From positions 1-43,283 of the forward strand of contig JAEXGT010000062.1 of NCBI GenBank assembly GCA_023450615.1: DNA of 43,283 bases, read 5' to 3'. A program made the translations under genes and the position numbers. Every line of letters starts with the position of its first letter. The stretch's first letter is position 1. The notes under the pieces were generated by a model that saw only the letters and a list, made by a program, of their open reading frames with translations, did not search any database and was not told the origin of the DNA. Below, piece by piece: positions 6,828 to 14,467 of the stretch. This DNA is from Pseudomonadota bacterium (GTDB lineage Bacteria; Pseudomonadota; Alphaproteobacteria; Rhizobiales; Beijerinckiaceae).

Positions 6828-7933
6828 CGTGAGGTTCCGGTAATGAGACCCGCCAAGGAACGGCCAATGGCATCCAGAGGAAGAACGTCGTGAGCAAGGC
6901 CCGCCTTCACGACGCTTCCTGGCATTCCCCAGACGATGCTGGTCGCTTCGTCCTGCGCAATGATCGTCGCACCGGCCTTGACCAGATGACGAGCACCGGC
7001 GGTTCCATCAGCTCCCATTCCCGTCAGCACGGCAGCAATTGCAGCAGGGCCGAAAACTGATGCTGCCTCACGGAAGAGAACATCAACGGCGGGACGGCAG
7101 AAATTCTCCTGCGGCCCATCGTTGAGACGAATGACAGGCTTTCCCGGCGTGGCGCTGATTCCCATATGGCGATTACCTGGCGCCACGAGGATCGTTCCCG
7201 CATCGACGGTTTCACCGTCCTTGGCTTCTCGGCACGGAACGGACAGCAGCCCCTGGAGATGCTCTGCGAAAACTGCCGTGAACATGGGAGGCATATGCTG
7301 CACGATCAGAACCGGAATTCGGGCAAGAACCGGCTTGAGGTCCTGCAGAACGCGCTCCACCGCCCTCGGGCCGCCGGTCGATGAGCCGATCAGAAGGCAC
7401 TGAGGGCGGACCTGGGCCGGCTTCGGCAAAATTGGATGTGCGGGGCGCGCAGGCATCTGTGCGGTTGCAGGAACCTGACGGGCAGGACGAGGCTTCGCCG
7501 CGCTCAAAGCGCGCAGCTTATCCATCAGATCCCGTCGGAACACCATTGCAGCGTCGGCTGCACGAGCGCTCTCGGGCTTCGCCAGATAATCGACCGCTCC
7601 CAAAGAAAGACATTTCAGCGAAACCTGCGCATTTCGCTTCGTCAAAGTGGAGATGACAATGACCTTGCAGCCAGGGTGCGATTTCAGGATCAGCGGAAGA
7701 GCGGCTAAACCGTCAACCTCCGGCATCTCGATATCCAGCAGCACGATCTCCGGCTTGTACCGCTCGACCATGTCGACAGCCATGCGGCCATTGGAGGCCG
7801 TGCAGACGACCTCGAAACCTCCGGCTTCCAGAATCCAGCGCGCGATCATGCCGCGAATGACGGCACTATCGTCTACGAGCATCACGCGGGTGGGCGGATT
7901 CTGACCGACATTAGATTGAGTAAGGGTTTCCAA
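6824..7933 (-). CDS. cheB: Chemotaxis protein-glutamate methylesterase CheB
   Basis: Removes receptor methyl groups when phosphorylated by CheA and may deamidate receptor glutamines. It is 369 residues. The receiver domain (about 15-135) has acidic residues DD at 21-22 and the phosphorylation site Asp67 (VLLDIEMPEVDG). A proline-rich linker (about 148-176) follows, then the esterase domain with the nucleophile motif GSSTGGP (Ser185), His213 (VQHMPP) and a C-terminal GMGADG supplying the catalytic aspartate. The start lies 10 bases after the cheY stop. It is complete and shows nothing unusual. Confidence 0.96.
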   Translation of the reverse strand: METLTQSNVGQNPPTRVMLVDDSAVIRGMIARWILEAGGFEVVCTASNGRMAVDMVERYKPEIVLLDIEMPEVDGLAALPLILKSHPGCKVIVISTLTKRNAQVSLKCLSLGAVDYLAKPESARAADAAMVFRRDLMDKLRALSAAKPRPARQVPATAQMPARPAHPILPKPAQVRPQCLLIGSSTGGPRAVERVLQDLKPVLARIPVLIVQHMPPMFTAVFAEHLQGLLSVPCREAKDGETVDAGTILVAPGNRHMGISATPGKPVIRLNDGPQENFCRPAVDVLFREAASVFGPAAIAAVLTGMGADGTAGARHLVKAGATIIAQDEATSIVWGMPGSVVKAGLAHDVLPLDAIGRSLAGLITGTSR

Positions 7934-7943
7934 CGCCGCTGCC

Positions 7944-8327
7944 TTATTCTGAGAAGGCTTCAGGAAGGAGTCCCAACTCCTGGAACTTGGTCGCCAGGAT
8001 GTCCTTGTCGAAAGGTTTCATGATATACTCGTCCGCGCCGGCTTCCAGCGCGCGAGTGATGTGCCCCATATCGTTCTCGGTTGTGCAGAACACGACCTTC
8101 GGAGCGTCTCCGCCCGGCGTCTTTCTGAGTTCCTTGAGAAAGCTGTAGCCATCCATGACCGGCATGTTCCAGTCGAGGAGGATGACGTCCGGCATCTTCG
8201 TCCTGCACTGGGAAAGGCCGATCTCTCCGTTCTCGGCCTCCACAACTTTGAACGATAGGCTCTCGACGATGTCCCGGGACACCTTTCGAATGGTCCGTGA
8301 ATCATCCACGATCAAGCAATAGTTCAT
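7944..8327 (-). CDS. cheY: CheY-like single-domain response regulator
   Basis: A 127-residue lone receiver domain. Acidic residues Asp8/Asp9, phosphorylation site Asp52 (LLDWNMPVMDG), the Thr81/Thr82 switch region (CTTEND) and Lys103 (MKPFD) are all present. In complex with the flagellar switch it controls rotation or speed, and it may also act as a phosphate sink, as one of the two CheY proteins does in rhizobia. It is followed by cheB after 16 bases of gap including the stop, and preceded by a 56-base gap after the fliL-like gene. Its kinase CheA is not in the window. Confidence 0.92.
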   Translation of the reverse strand: MNYCLIVDDSRTIRKVSRDIVESLSFKVVEAENGEIGLSQCRTKMPDVILLDWNMPVMDGYSFLKELRKTPGGDAPKVVFCTTENDMGHITRALEAGADEYIMKPFDKDILATKFQELGLLPEAFSE

Positions 8328-8383
8328 GAAAGAAATGTCCTTGGAATGTCGTGAAAGACGCGCCCTGCCGATGCTGCGTTGAA

Positions 8384-8833
8384 TCAGGAGCGGATGTCTG
8401 ACTTGCTGATGAAATTGAAGTTCTCGATCAGAATTTCTTTAACGATCTCGGCGCCGAGACGCTTGTTGATGTTGTTTCTGACATTTCCGATCATCCCATT
8501 CACGTTGTAACGCGACAATCTCCGGAAATCGAGCGTCTCATCCGAGTAGATGTAACGAAACAATTCGTCCTGAATGAAAGCCTCCGGGGGAACGGAGATT
8601 TCCCGCAGCGTCCTCGCATCGGCGGTGAAGACGAGATTTGCGACCACATATCCCTGCACCGCCCCTTCGGCGATGATCGGAATATTGAGAGACGGCAGCT
8701 TCTTATACTGCAAGCCCTCGTAATGCGGCTGCTCTTCCGCTGGCGCTCGTCCGACCATCCATGTCACAGCTGCGTAGCACGAGCCGAGCGTGACAGCGCA
8801 GACCCAGAACCCAGCCACGACGTTTCTGATCAT
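8384..8833 (-). CDS. FliL-like single-pass membrane protein
   Basis: 149 residues with one membrane segment at about 5-26 and a periplasmic C-terminal domain (about 45-149). The tail, from ELFRYIYSDETLDF through NKRLGAEIVKEILIENF, follows the pattern of FliL C-terminal domains: a helix, then a helix ending in a strand with the IVKEIL/INF signature. A true FliL is encoded at 33938-34444, so this would be a second, divergent copy. The gene overlaps the flgN-like stop by four bases and precedes cheY, placing it in the flagellar operon. Sequence similarity to FliL is weak, so the function (stator association) is inference. Confidence 0.55.
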   Translation of the reverse strand: MIRNVVAGFWVCAVTLGSCYAAVTWMVGRAPAEEQPHYEGLQYKKLPSLNIPIIAEGAVQGYVVANLVFTADARTLREISVPPEAFIQDELFRYIYSDETLDFRRLSRYNVNGMIGNVRNNINKRLGAEIVKEILIENFNFISKSDIRS

Positions 8834-9174
8834 GCGCCATAGCCTCCATGCGCCACACGAGCGGAGTACGTGCTGTCCGACTCGGCTTCCTGGATGGCTC
8901 CGGAAATGATCGCCGAGACCTCCTGCACAGCGCGCATATGGCGCTCCAGCACCGCCTTGTTCAACTCGAGCTTTTCCTTGATCCGCTCGAATTTCTTCGC
9001 CGCGATCCCGTCGCTGTCGAATGCCTCGGCGGACTTGGCCATCCGGCTGATCTCCAGAAGGCTCTGGCTTTTGCGGCGATTGAACTCATCGAGGTTATGA
9101 AGGTCGCGCGCCAGAAGCGCCGCCGTCTCCAGATCCAGTGTTTCCTCGAGGCGTTCCAGCGATTTCATCAACAT
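8830..9174 (-). CDS. FlgN-like export chaperone
   Basis: 114 residues, almost all helical with heptad-like spacing (LERLEETLDLETAALLARDL, then LDEFNRRKSQSLLEI). Length and pattern match FlgN-type chaperones, which bind the hook-filament junction proteins FlgK and FlgL in the cytoplasm before export. The ATG at 9174 has GGGGA about five bases upstream. It lies nine bases from flgJ and overlaps the next gene by four bases. FlgN sequences are poorly conserved, so the assignment rests on size, helical pattern and context. Confidence 0.65.
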   Translation of the reverse strand: MLMKSLERLEETLDLETAALLARDLHNLDEFNRRKSQSLLEISRMAKSAEAFDSDGIAAKKFERIKEKLELNKAVLERHMRAVQEVSAIISGAIQEAESDSTYSARVAHGGYGA

Positions 9175-9183
9175 TTGAATCCC

Positions 9184-9618
9184 CTATTTCTGCTCGCCTA
9201 GAATGTGTTTCGCCAGTCCGACGCCGCCAGCCTTGGCCACCTGCGCGCCAATCTGCTCCGCCATCATGGACTTCCAAATGGAACCTGCATTGCCCTTGCC
9301 ATACGTATTCTCTGCGTTCTTGGGCAGCATGGACTCGACGAAGGTCTGAAGAATGAAGGCTTCGAATTCCTGAGAAGCCCGTTTCGATTTGAGCGCCTCT
9401 GCCGATTCCGCATCGTTGCGGAGGGAATTTCGAATCTCGTAGATATCGGCCCCTATGCCGATGGGGCGCGCAGACACGGCCCGAACCGTGTCTTCGAAGC
9501 TCGGTGCGCCTGCGGGAGCCGCGCCTTGAAGCAGGCTCTGCGTCGCTGCCTGATAGCGGGCAGGATCGGCCGCCCTGGCGACCTCGCTGAGAATGTCAGA
9601 TGGAGGGCTGATCGCCAT
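9184..9618 (-). CDS. flgJ: Rod-binding protein (FlgJ N-terminal domain type)
   Basis: 144 residues. The conserved rod-capping segment covers about 75-142 (ASQEFEAFILQTFVESMLPK, then GSIWKSMMAEQIGAQVAKAG). This domain helps rod subunits assemble in the periplasm. The muramidase domain present in enterobacterial FlgJ is absent, as usual in Alphaproteobacteria, where the short form is also named CheL. The ATG at 9618 has AGGAG six bases upstream. A separate lytic transglycosylase at 26374-26997 may supply the missing wall-cutting activity. Confidence 0.88.
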   Translation of the reverse strand: MAISPPSDILSEVARAADPARYQAATQSLLQGAAPAGAPSFEDTVRAVSARPIGIGADIYEIRNSLRNDAESAEALKSKRASQEFEAFILQTFVESMLPKNAENTYGKGNAGSIWKSMMAEQIGAQVAKAGGVGLAKHILGEQK

Positions 9619-9665
9619 CGCGATCTCCTTGTATTCACGTCAGCCTACGTCTTACCGCATGAGGC

Positions 9666-10061
9666 TTACGGGAGGCTTGTGCTGCTTTTCTGCGCCATGC
9701 TTTCGAGGATCGCGATCAGATCCTTCTTTTCCTGCTCGCAGCGTGCCTCCTCCTTAAGGCGCGCATGCACCTTCTCCGTGCGTCTTACTTGGAGGGCTCT
9801 CTCTGTGGTGATTGCCTTCTGATCCAGAATCGCAGCCTGTGTGCGAAGCTCTTCCGATGCCAGCGCCTTCAACCTTTTGGCTTTGACGTCGACGAAGAGA
9901 CCATGGAGCGCACTGGGCTCTCCCAAGATGTGAAGAAGCTCCTCCTGGGTGCTCTTGAGCTCGGCCTCCTTCCGATGGAGGTTTGCGAGCTGAAGTTCCG
10001 CATTCTTGTGAAGATGCTGCTGAACCTTGATGAACCTGTCGAACCTTTTGATTCTTTTCAT
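9666..10061 (-). CDS. FliJ-like coiled-coil protein of the export apparatus
   Basis: 131 residues, strongly basic at the N-terminus (MKRIKRFDRFIKVQQHLHK) and predicted coiled coil along most of its length. Size, charge and location next to fliR and flhA suit FliJ, which links the FliI ATPase ring to FlhA. FliJ proteins share little sequence, so the call relies on architecture and context. It starts six bases after the fliR stop. An alternative is a general export chaperone. Confidence 0.6.
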   Translation of the reverse strand: MKRIKRFDRFIKVQQHLHKNAELQLANLHRKEAELKSTQEELLHILGEPSALHGLFVDVKAKRLKALASEELRTQAAILDQKAITTERALQVRRTEKVHARLKEEARCEQEKKDLIAILESMAQKSSTSLP

Positions 10062-10067
10062 CGCGGA

Positions 10068-10820
10068 TCAGCCTTTAAGCCAGCTTGCGAAGGCTTCCAT
10101 GAACAGCAGAACGTAATCCTGGGCGGCGAAATACATGATGAACAGCCCTCCGAGCATGATGAAGGGAGTGGCGATGAAGAAAACGGGAATCTGGGGCGTC
10201 AGTTTGTTGGTGATGCCCGCCACCAGATTCGCGATGACCGAGTAGAGCAGGAACGGGCTGCTGATCCTCAGCGCGACGATGAAGGCAGCGCCGATCTGGT
10301 CGACCAGCTCGGCCAGTGAGGATCTCATTCCGAGTCCCTGCCCTGCCGGCATTCGCGAGTATGAGCCGATGAGGCCCCGGATAAGCTCCCAATGGAGATC
10401 GGAGAGAAAGACAGCGGCTGTCGCCACCATCATGATGAGAGAACTGACGGCCGGCATCGGCTCCGCATCATCCATAGGGGTTCCCGGCATGCCGCCATAG
10501 CTGAGCGCCATGGAAACCGCGCCCAGCATGGTCTGCAGAGCGAAAAAATAGACACGCCCCAAAAGCCCGATCAGGAGACCGATCAGCAGTTCCGATGCGA
10601 TCCAGCTCAGGAGCACGGCTGGAGGCTGTCCGGCGATGCCGCCCCCGATCCTGTCGAGCAGAACGGGCGCCAGGGACAGGCTGACCGTCAAGGCCAGGAA
10701 GAGACGGATCTGGGGCGGGATCCGATTGCTGGATAAAGCCGGGGCAATCAGCATGCATCCGCCGACACGGCAGAAGATCAAAAAGATGCCGATCAAAGTA
10801 TCCGTAGTGATTTGGCTCAC
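10068..10820 (-). CDS. fliR: Flagellar export protein FliR
   Basis: A 250-residue inner-membrane subunit of the export gate, with about six hydrophobic segments (for example LIGIFLIFCRVGGCMLIAPA near the N-terminus). Conserved features include the SNRIPPQIRLFLALTVS stretch and the C-terminal PQIPVFFIATPFIMLGGLF. I set the start at the GTG at 10820, which overlaps the flhA stop by four bases (GTGA). The open frame continues upstream to 11096, but that part lies within flhA and reads as low-quality shadow sequence. It works with FliP, FliQ, FlhA and FlhB. Confidence 0.93.
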   Translation of the reverse strand: MSQITTDTLIGIFLIFCRVGGCMLIAPALSSNRIPPQIRLFLALTVSLSLAPVLLDRIGGGIAGQPPAVLLSWIASELLIGLLIGLLGRVYFFALQTMLGAVSMALSYGGMPGTPMDDAEPMPAVSSLIMMVATAAVFLSDLHWELIRGLIGSYSRMPAGQGLGMRSSLAELVDQIGAAFIVALRISSPFLLYSVIANLVAGITNKLTPQIPVFFIATPFIMLGGLFIMYFAAQDYVLLFMEAFASWLKG

Positions 10821-12892
10821 GCGACCGTACCAAGCGAGTTGACTTCCACGCCCCGGGCGATCTCGAGATGGGAGAGAACCGGCAAGGATGAGAACATGCG
10901 CTCGATGATCATGCGAACATAGGGCCTGGCGTCCGGCGCAGTCACGATGGCAAAGTTCTTGACCTGCCCCATGCGTGCCTTGATGGCCTCCGAGGCCTCG
11001 GAGCCGAATTGCTCCACCAGGCGCGGATCGATGTCGAACTCGACGACGTCGCCCTTGCCATCCCGCTTCAGGCTTTGGTGGAAGGCGATGTCCCATTTGT
11101 TCCCGAGTCGCAGGACATTGAGGGCTCCGCCTTCCGCCAAGTCGCCGCAGATCTGCTGCGCCATGCGCACACGCACATGCTCGACAAGCTGTTCCGCCCT
11201 GCGGGCATGGGGCGCGACCTCGGCAATTGCCTCCAGAATCAGGCTCAGGTTGCGGATCGAAACACGCTCGGCCAGCAGGAGCTTCAGAACGGCCTGCAAA
11301 CCTGAATAGGAAATCTGCGAGGGGCAGATATCATCGAGCAGGCGCTTGTATTCAGGCTCGAGCCCGTCCAGCAGGTTACGGACGTCCTTATAGGAGAGGA
11401 GTTGCGGCAGGTTGTTGCGAATGACCTCGCTCAGATGGGTCAGGAGAACGGACGCCCCATCCACGGCCGTGAAGCCCTGTCGCTTGATTTCGCTCGCATA
11501 AGCATCGGAAACCCAGAGGGCCTTCATGCCGAAGGCAGGCTCCCGCACTTCGTCTCCGGGCACGTCCGGAATCGGGCCGTCGCCCAAAACCACGAGCAGA
11601 TCGCCGGGGCGGACCTCATGCGTTGCGATCACGGTGCCGTGGATTTTGATCTGATAGCTCTTTGCCGGAATCATGAAGCTGTCTGAAAGCTTGACCTCAG
11701 GCAACACGAAGCCGAAGTCCTGGGCGAACTTCTTTCGCATCTTCTTCACACGATGGGCCAGATCCCCGTGGGAGCTCGCCAGATGAGAAGCAAGATGCTT
11801 GCCCAGGCAGAGCTCCACCTCCGCCATCTTGAGCGTTTCCTTGACCGTATCGGTGGCCTCCAGGAGCTTGGTCTGCTGTTCCTTTTCCTGGGTGAGCTTC
11901 TCGCGCGCTTCCTGCTCCGCACGGGACTTGGGAATGCTGTAGGCCATGAAGCCCATGAAACCGCCCAGCACCATGAACGGCAGCATGGGCAGACCTGGAA
12001 CGACTGCAAAGATGAACATCATTCCGGAAGCGACCATCAGCGCGCGCGGATAGGCGCCGAGCTGATCCAGAACCGCCTGCTGAGCCTGCCCCCGCGTGCC
12101 GCCCTTGGACACGAGAAGGCCTGCGGCCAGAGACACGACGAGCGCCGGGATCTGGCTGACCAGGCCGTCGCCGACAGAAAGCTGTGTGAAGATGTCGGCA
12201 GCCTTCGACAGCGGCATCCCATGGCGGGTGACGCCGATGATGATGCCGCCGAAGATGTTGACGGCAATGGTGATCAAGCTCGCAATCGCCTCACCGCGGA
12301 CGAACTTCGATGCGCCATCCATGGAGCCGAAAAAGGCGCTTTCCTCCTCCAGTTCGCGGCGCCTCTTCTGCGCCTCCTTCTCGTCGATCATTCCTGCGGA
12401 CAGATCGGCGTCGATGGCCATCTGCTTTCCGGGAATGGCATCGAGCGTGAAGCGCGCGCCGACCTCTGCGATACGGGTCGCGCCCTTGGTGATCACCAGG
12501 AAGTTGACCGTGACCAGGATGATAAAGACGACGATGCCGATGACGAAGTCGCCGCTCATGACGAAGCGGGAGAAGCCGCTGATCACATGGCCTGCGGCAT
12601 CCACGCCCTGGTGGCCATGGGAGAGAATGAGACGTGTCGAGGCAATACTGAGAGCAAGGCGCAGAAGCGTCGCGATCAGCAGGACCGTCGGGAAAGCCGA
12701 GAATTCGAGCGGCTTCTGGATCCACAGCGCCACCATCAGGATGAGCACCGACAGGGCAATCGAGAAGGCCAATCCTATGTCGATGAGCACAGGAGGGATT
12801 GGAAGAAACAGGATTGCAAGGATAAGGACGACGCCGCTGGCGAACATCACATCCCGGCCGCGATCCCTCTTCATCGTGTCATTTGACGCCAT
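10817..12892 (-). CDS. flhA: Flagellar export protein FlhA
   Basis: 691 residues, the nonameric core of the flagellar export gate. The N-terminal half has eight membrane segments (from about residue 15 to 320) with the conserved RLALSIASTRLIL and the cytoplasmic loop containing RFTLDAIPGKQMAIDADL. The C-terminal cytoplasmic domain (about 350-691) docks chaperone-substrate complexes. The start is set at the ATG at 12892, with GGAGGGG directly upstream; an in-frame ATG at 12916 would add eight residues. A 114-base gap to fliQ shows nothing recognisable. It overlaps fliR by four bases. Confidence 0.97.
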   Translation of the reverse strand: MASNDTMKRDRGRDVMFASGVVLILAILFLPIPPVLIDIGLAFSIALSVLILMVALWIQKPLEFSAFPTVLLIATLLRLALSIASTRLILSHGHQGVDAAGHVISGFSRFVMSGDFVIGIVVFIILVTVNFLVITKGATRIAEVGARFTLDAIPGKQMAIDADLSAGMIDEKEAQKRRRELEEESAFFGSMDGASKFVRGEAIASLITIAVNIFGGIIIGVTRHGMPLSKAADIFTQLSVGDGLVSQIPALVVSLAAGLLVSKGGTRGQAQQAVLDQLGAYPRALMVASGMMFIFAVVPGLPMLPFMVLGGFMGFMAYSIPKSRAEQEAREKLTQEKEQQTKLLEATDTVKETLKMAEVELCLGKHLASHLASSHGDLAHRVKKMRKKFAQDFGFVLPEVKLSDSFMIPAKSYQIKIHGTVIATHEVRPGDLLVVLGDGPIPDVPGDEVREPAFGMKALWVSDAYASEIKRQGFTAVDGASVLLTHLSEVIRNNLPQLLSYKDVRNLLDGLEPEYKRLLDDICPSQISYSGLQAVLKLLLAERVSIRNLSLILEAIAEVAPHARRAEQLVEHVRVRMAQQICGDLAEGGALNVLRLGNKWDIAFHQSLKRDGKGDVVEFDIDPRLVEQFGSEASEAIKARMGQVKNFAIVTAPDARPYVRMIIERMFSSLPVLSHLEIARGVEVNSLGTVA

Positions 12893-13006
12893 GTGCCCCT
12901 CCCCTCGGTGAGCCATTCGTCAGACACATGCGATATGAAGCTTGCGCGAAGGTCGCTTGGCGATCCTGCGATGTGATTTCCCGCAGCGCCCATCGCCTCT
13001 GCGGCA

Positions 13007-13273
13007 TTAGAACCCTGTTACGATGCGTCCATAGACCATCTCGGTGAACGCATAGATCTGCGAACCGACGAATGAGGCGGTCAGAAGGGTGATCACAAGG
13101 ATGGCGATGATTTTAGGTATGAAAGTAAGGGTTACTTCCTGAATCTGAGTCAGGGCCTGTATCAGGGCAATGGTGATGCCGATGACCATGGCGGCACCGA
13201 CAGCCGGTCCGGAGCCGATGATCACGGTCCATATGGCTGCCCGCACCAGCTCAAGCGCATCGATCTCGTTCAT
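13007..13273 (-). CDS. fliQ: Flagellar export protein FliQ
   Basis: 88 residues with two membrane helices (about 14-38 and 50-75), the standard length. The family stretch IALIQALTQIQEVTLTFIPK between them is clear. It is part of the FliP/FliQ/FliR export channel. It starts two bases after the flgD stop and precedes flhA. Confidence 0.95.
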   Translation of the reverse strand: MNEIDALELVRAAIWTVIIGSGPAVGAAMVIGITIALIQALTQIQEVTLTFIPKIIAILVITLLTASFVGSQIYAFTEMVYGRIVTGF

Positions 13274-13275
13274 CG

Positions 13276-13671
13276 TCAGCTGACCACGATTCCCTGACCC
13301 AGAAGGAGCTCAGCTCCATTCGAGAGGGTCGCCCAAGGTCCTTGGCTGGTAATCCTGACGGAGGTCACTTCACCGGAAATCTTTCCATCCGCCGAAGTGA
13401 CGGTCCGGCCGATCACGCTGTCCGCCTGAGACAGAGTAAAGGACGACAGCAGGGCATCGAGCTTCTCGTTGCTTTTGACCGCCTGCTCGACTTGAGAAAA
13501 CGTCGCCAGCTGGGCCATGTATTCCGTCGATTTCATGGGATCGGTCGGATCCTGATTCTTCATCTGCGTCAGCAGAAGCCTGAGGAAGTTGTCATAACTG
13601 ACCGTGGAGGTTTTCTCCGTGCCAGCGGTTTTCTGGTTTACCGCAGCAGCACCAACCGAAGCGACATTCAT
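13276..13671 (-). CDS. flgD: Hook assembly scaffold protein FlgD (short form)
   Basis: 131 residues. The conserved N-terminal block is clear (YDNFLRLLLTQMKNQDPTDP, then STEYMAQLATFSQVEQA), which marks FlgD, the hook cap needed for polymerisation of FlgE. The C-terminal Ig/Tudor-like domains of enterobacterial FlgD are mostly missing; only a short segment with GEVTSVRI remains. Such short forms are usual in Rhizobiales. It lies between flbT (14-base gap) and fliQ (two-base gap). Confidence 0.93.
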   Translation of the reverse strand: MNVASVGAAAVNQKTAGTEKTSTVSYDNFLRLLLTQMKNQDPTDPMKSTEYMAQLATFSQVEQAVKSNEKLDALLSSFTLSQADSVIGRTVTSADGKISGEVTSVRITSQGPWATLSNGAELLLGQGIVVS

Positions 13672-13685
13672 CCCATTTCTCCTGG

Positions 13686-14108
13686 TTAGGCCGCTTTTTC
13701 GGCCACAAGCGCCGGCTCGGACGGAGCGGCGGGTTCCACGGCCTCGAACTGGCTGCGGATGATCTTCAAGGCTTCGAACATTCGGCCCGCGGCGACGAAA
13801 TCGCTAACGCTCTTCAGCAGATTTCTCCCGTTCTCATCAGGCATGACGGTTAGAAGCGCATCGTGGATCTGTCGGAAGGCGATCATCCCCTTTTCGTCTT
13901 CCTGAGGATTGATGAGGAGCGATTGCACGACAAAGTACAGTTTGCGCATGGGCGTGGTTGCATCGGCCAGCTGGAGGACGTGGCTTTCCAGCAGGAAGCG
14001 GGCATCGTTAAGAAGGCTCAACGTGACTTTCTGACTGACTGTCAGCACCGCGCCATTGATGAAGATCCGCTCGCCGGCCTTCAAGGAGAACCGCATCTTT
14101 GCACTCAT
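13686..14108 (-). CDS. flbT: Flagellin expression regulator FlbT
   Basis: 140 residues with the FlbT hallmark N-terminus (RFSLKAGERIFINGAVL) and MRKLYFVVQSLLINP in the middle. In Caulobacter FlbT binds flagellin mRNA and couples its translation and stability to hook completion; in some rhizobia it acts positively. The start overlaps the flaF stop by four bases. Its likely target here is the structured flagellin leader at 5563-5672. Confidence 0.95.
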   Translation of the reverse strand: MSAKMRFSLKAGERIFINGAVLTVSQKVTLSLLNDARFLLESHVLQLADATTPMRKLYFVVQSLLINPQEDEKGMIAFRQIHDALLTVMPDENGRNLLKSVSDFVAAGRMFEALKIIRSQFEAVEPAAPSEPALVAEKAA

Positions 14109-14452
14109 TTCAGGCCGTCCTTAATCAGCATGTTGATGTCGATGAGGGCTTCAAGGCTGCCGTTCTCGCCACGAATAACGAGATCGGATTCCTTCATCAC
14201 CCAAAGGCCGATGGAAATGAGCTGGCCCTTGAGCCTGTCCGGCAAAGCGTTGTCCGGGTGGCCGAGATCCTTGATCAGGAAAGTCCACAGGCGCTGCAGG
14301 AAAACGATAGCGCCCAGCGTTTCCGGCGATTGAGCCGGATATCCCTGGGCCGCGCGCAGCAGGTCGATTGCGCGCCCGAAAAGATCGTATTCACGTTGCC
14401 GGCAGTCTTGGGCCGAGTCCTCGAGGATCTCGGAGTAGGAAAACTGATACAT
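14105..14452 (-). CDS. flaF: Flagellin assembly protein FlaF
   Basis: 115 residues, helical and cytoplasmic. The family stretches RQREYDLFGRAIDLLRAA and LISIGLWVMKESDLV are present. FlaF works with FlbT in flagellin expression and secretion and is reported to act as a flagellin chaperone in Caulobacter. It overlaps flbT by four bases and starts 15 bases after the flgL stop, so the pair is expressed along with the hook-filament junction proteins. Confidence 0.95.
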   Translation of the reverse strand: MYQFSYSEILEDSAQDCRQREYDLFGRAIDLLRAAQGYPAQSPETLGAIVFLQRLWTFLIKDLGHPDNALPDRLKGQLISIGLWVMKESDLVIRGENGSLEALIDINMLIKDGLK

Positions 14453-14467
14453 ATACGCGTTCCGCCC

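Noticed and set aside
10821..11096. Upstream extension of fliR
   Set aside because: The extra 92 residues lie inside flhA in another frame and are Arg/Gly/His-rich shadow sequence. The GTG at 10820 overlapping the flhA stop gives a normal FliR N-terminus.
11753..12886. 377-codon open frame antisense to flhA
   Set aside because: Composition is His/Arg/Asp-rich with no domain pattern, as expected for the complement of a GC-rich gene. The opposite strand is a clear FlhA.
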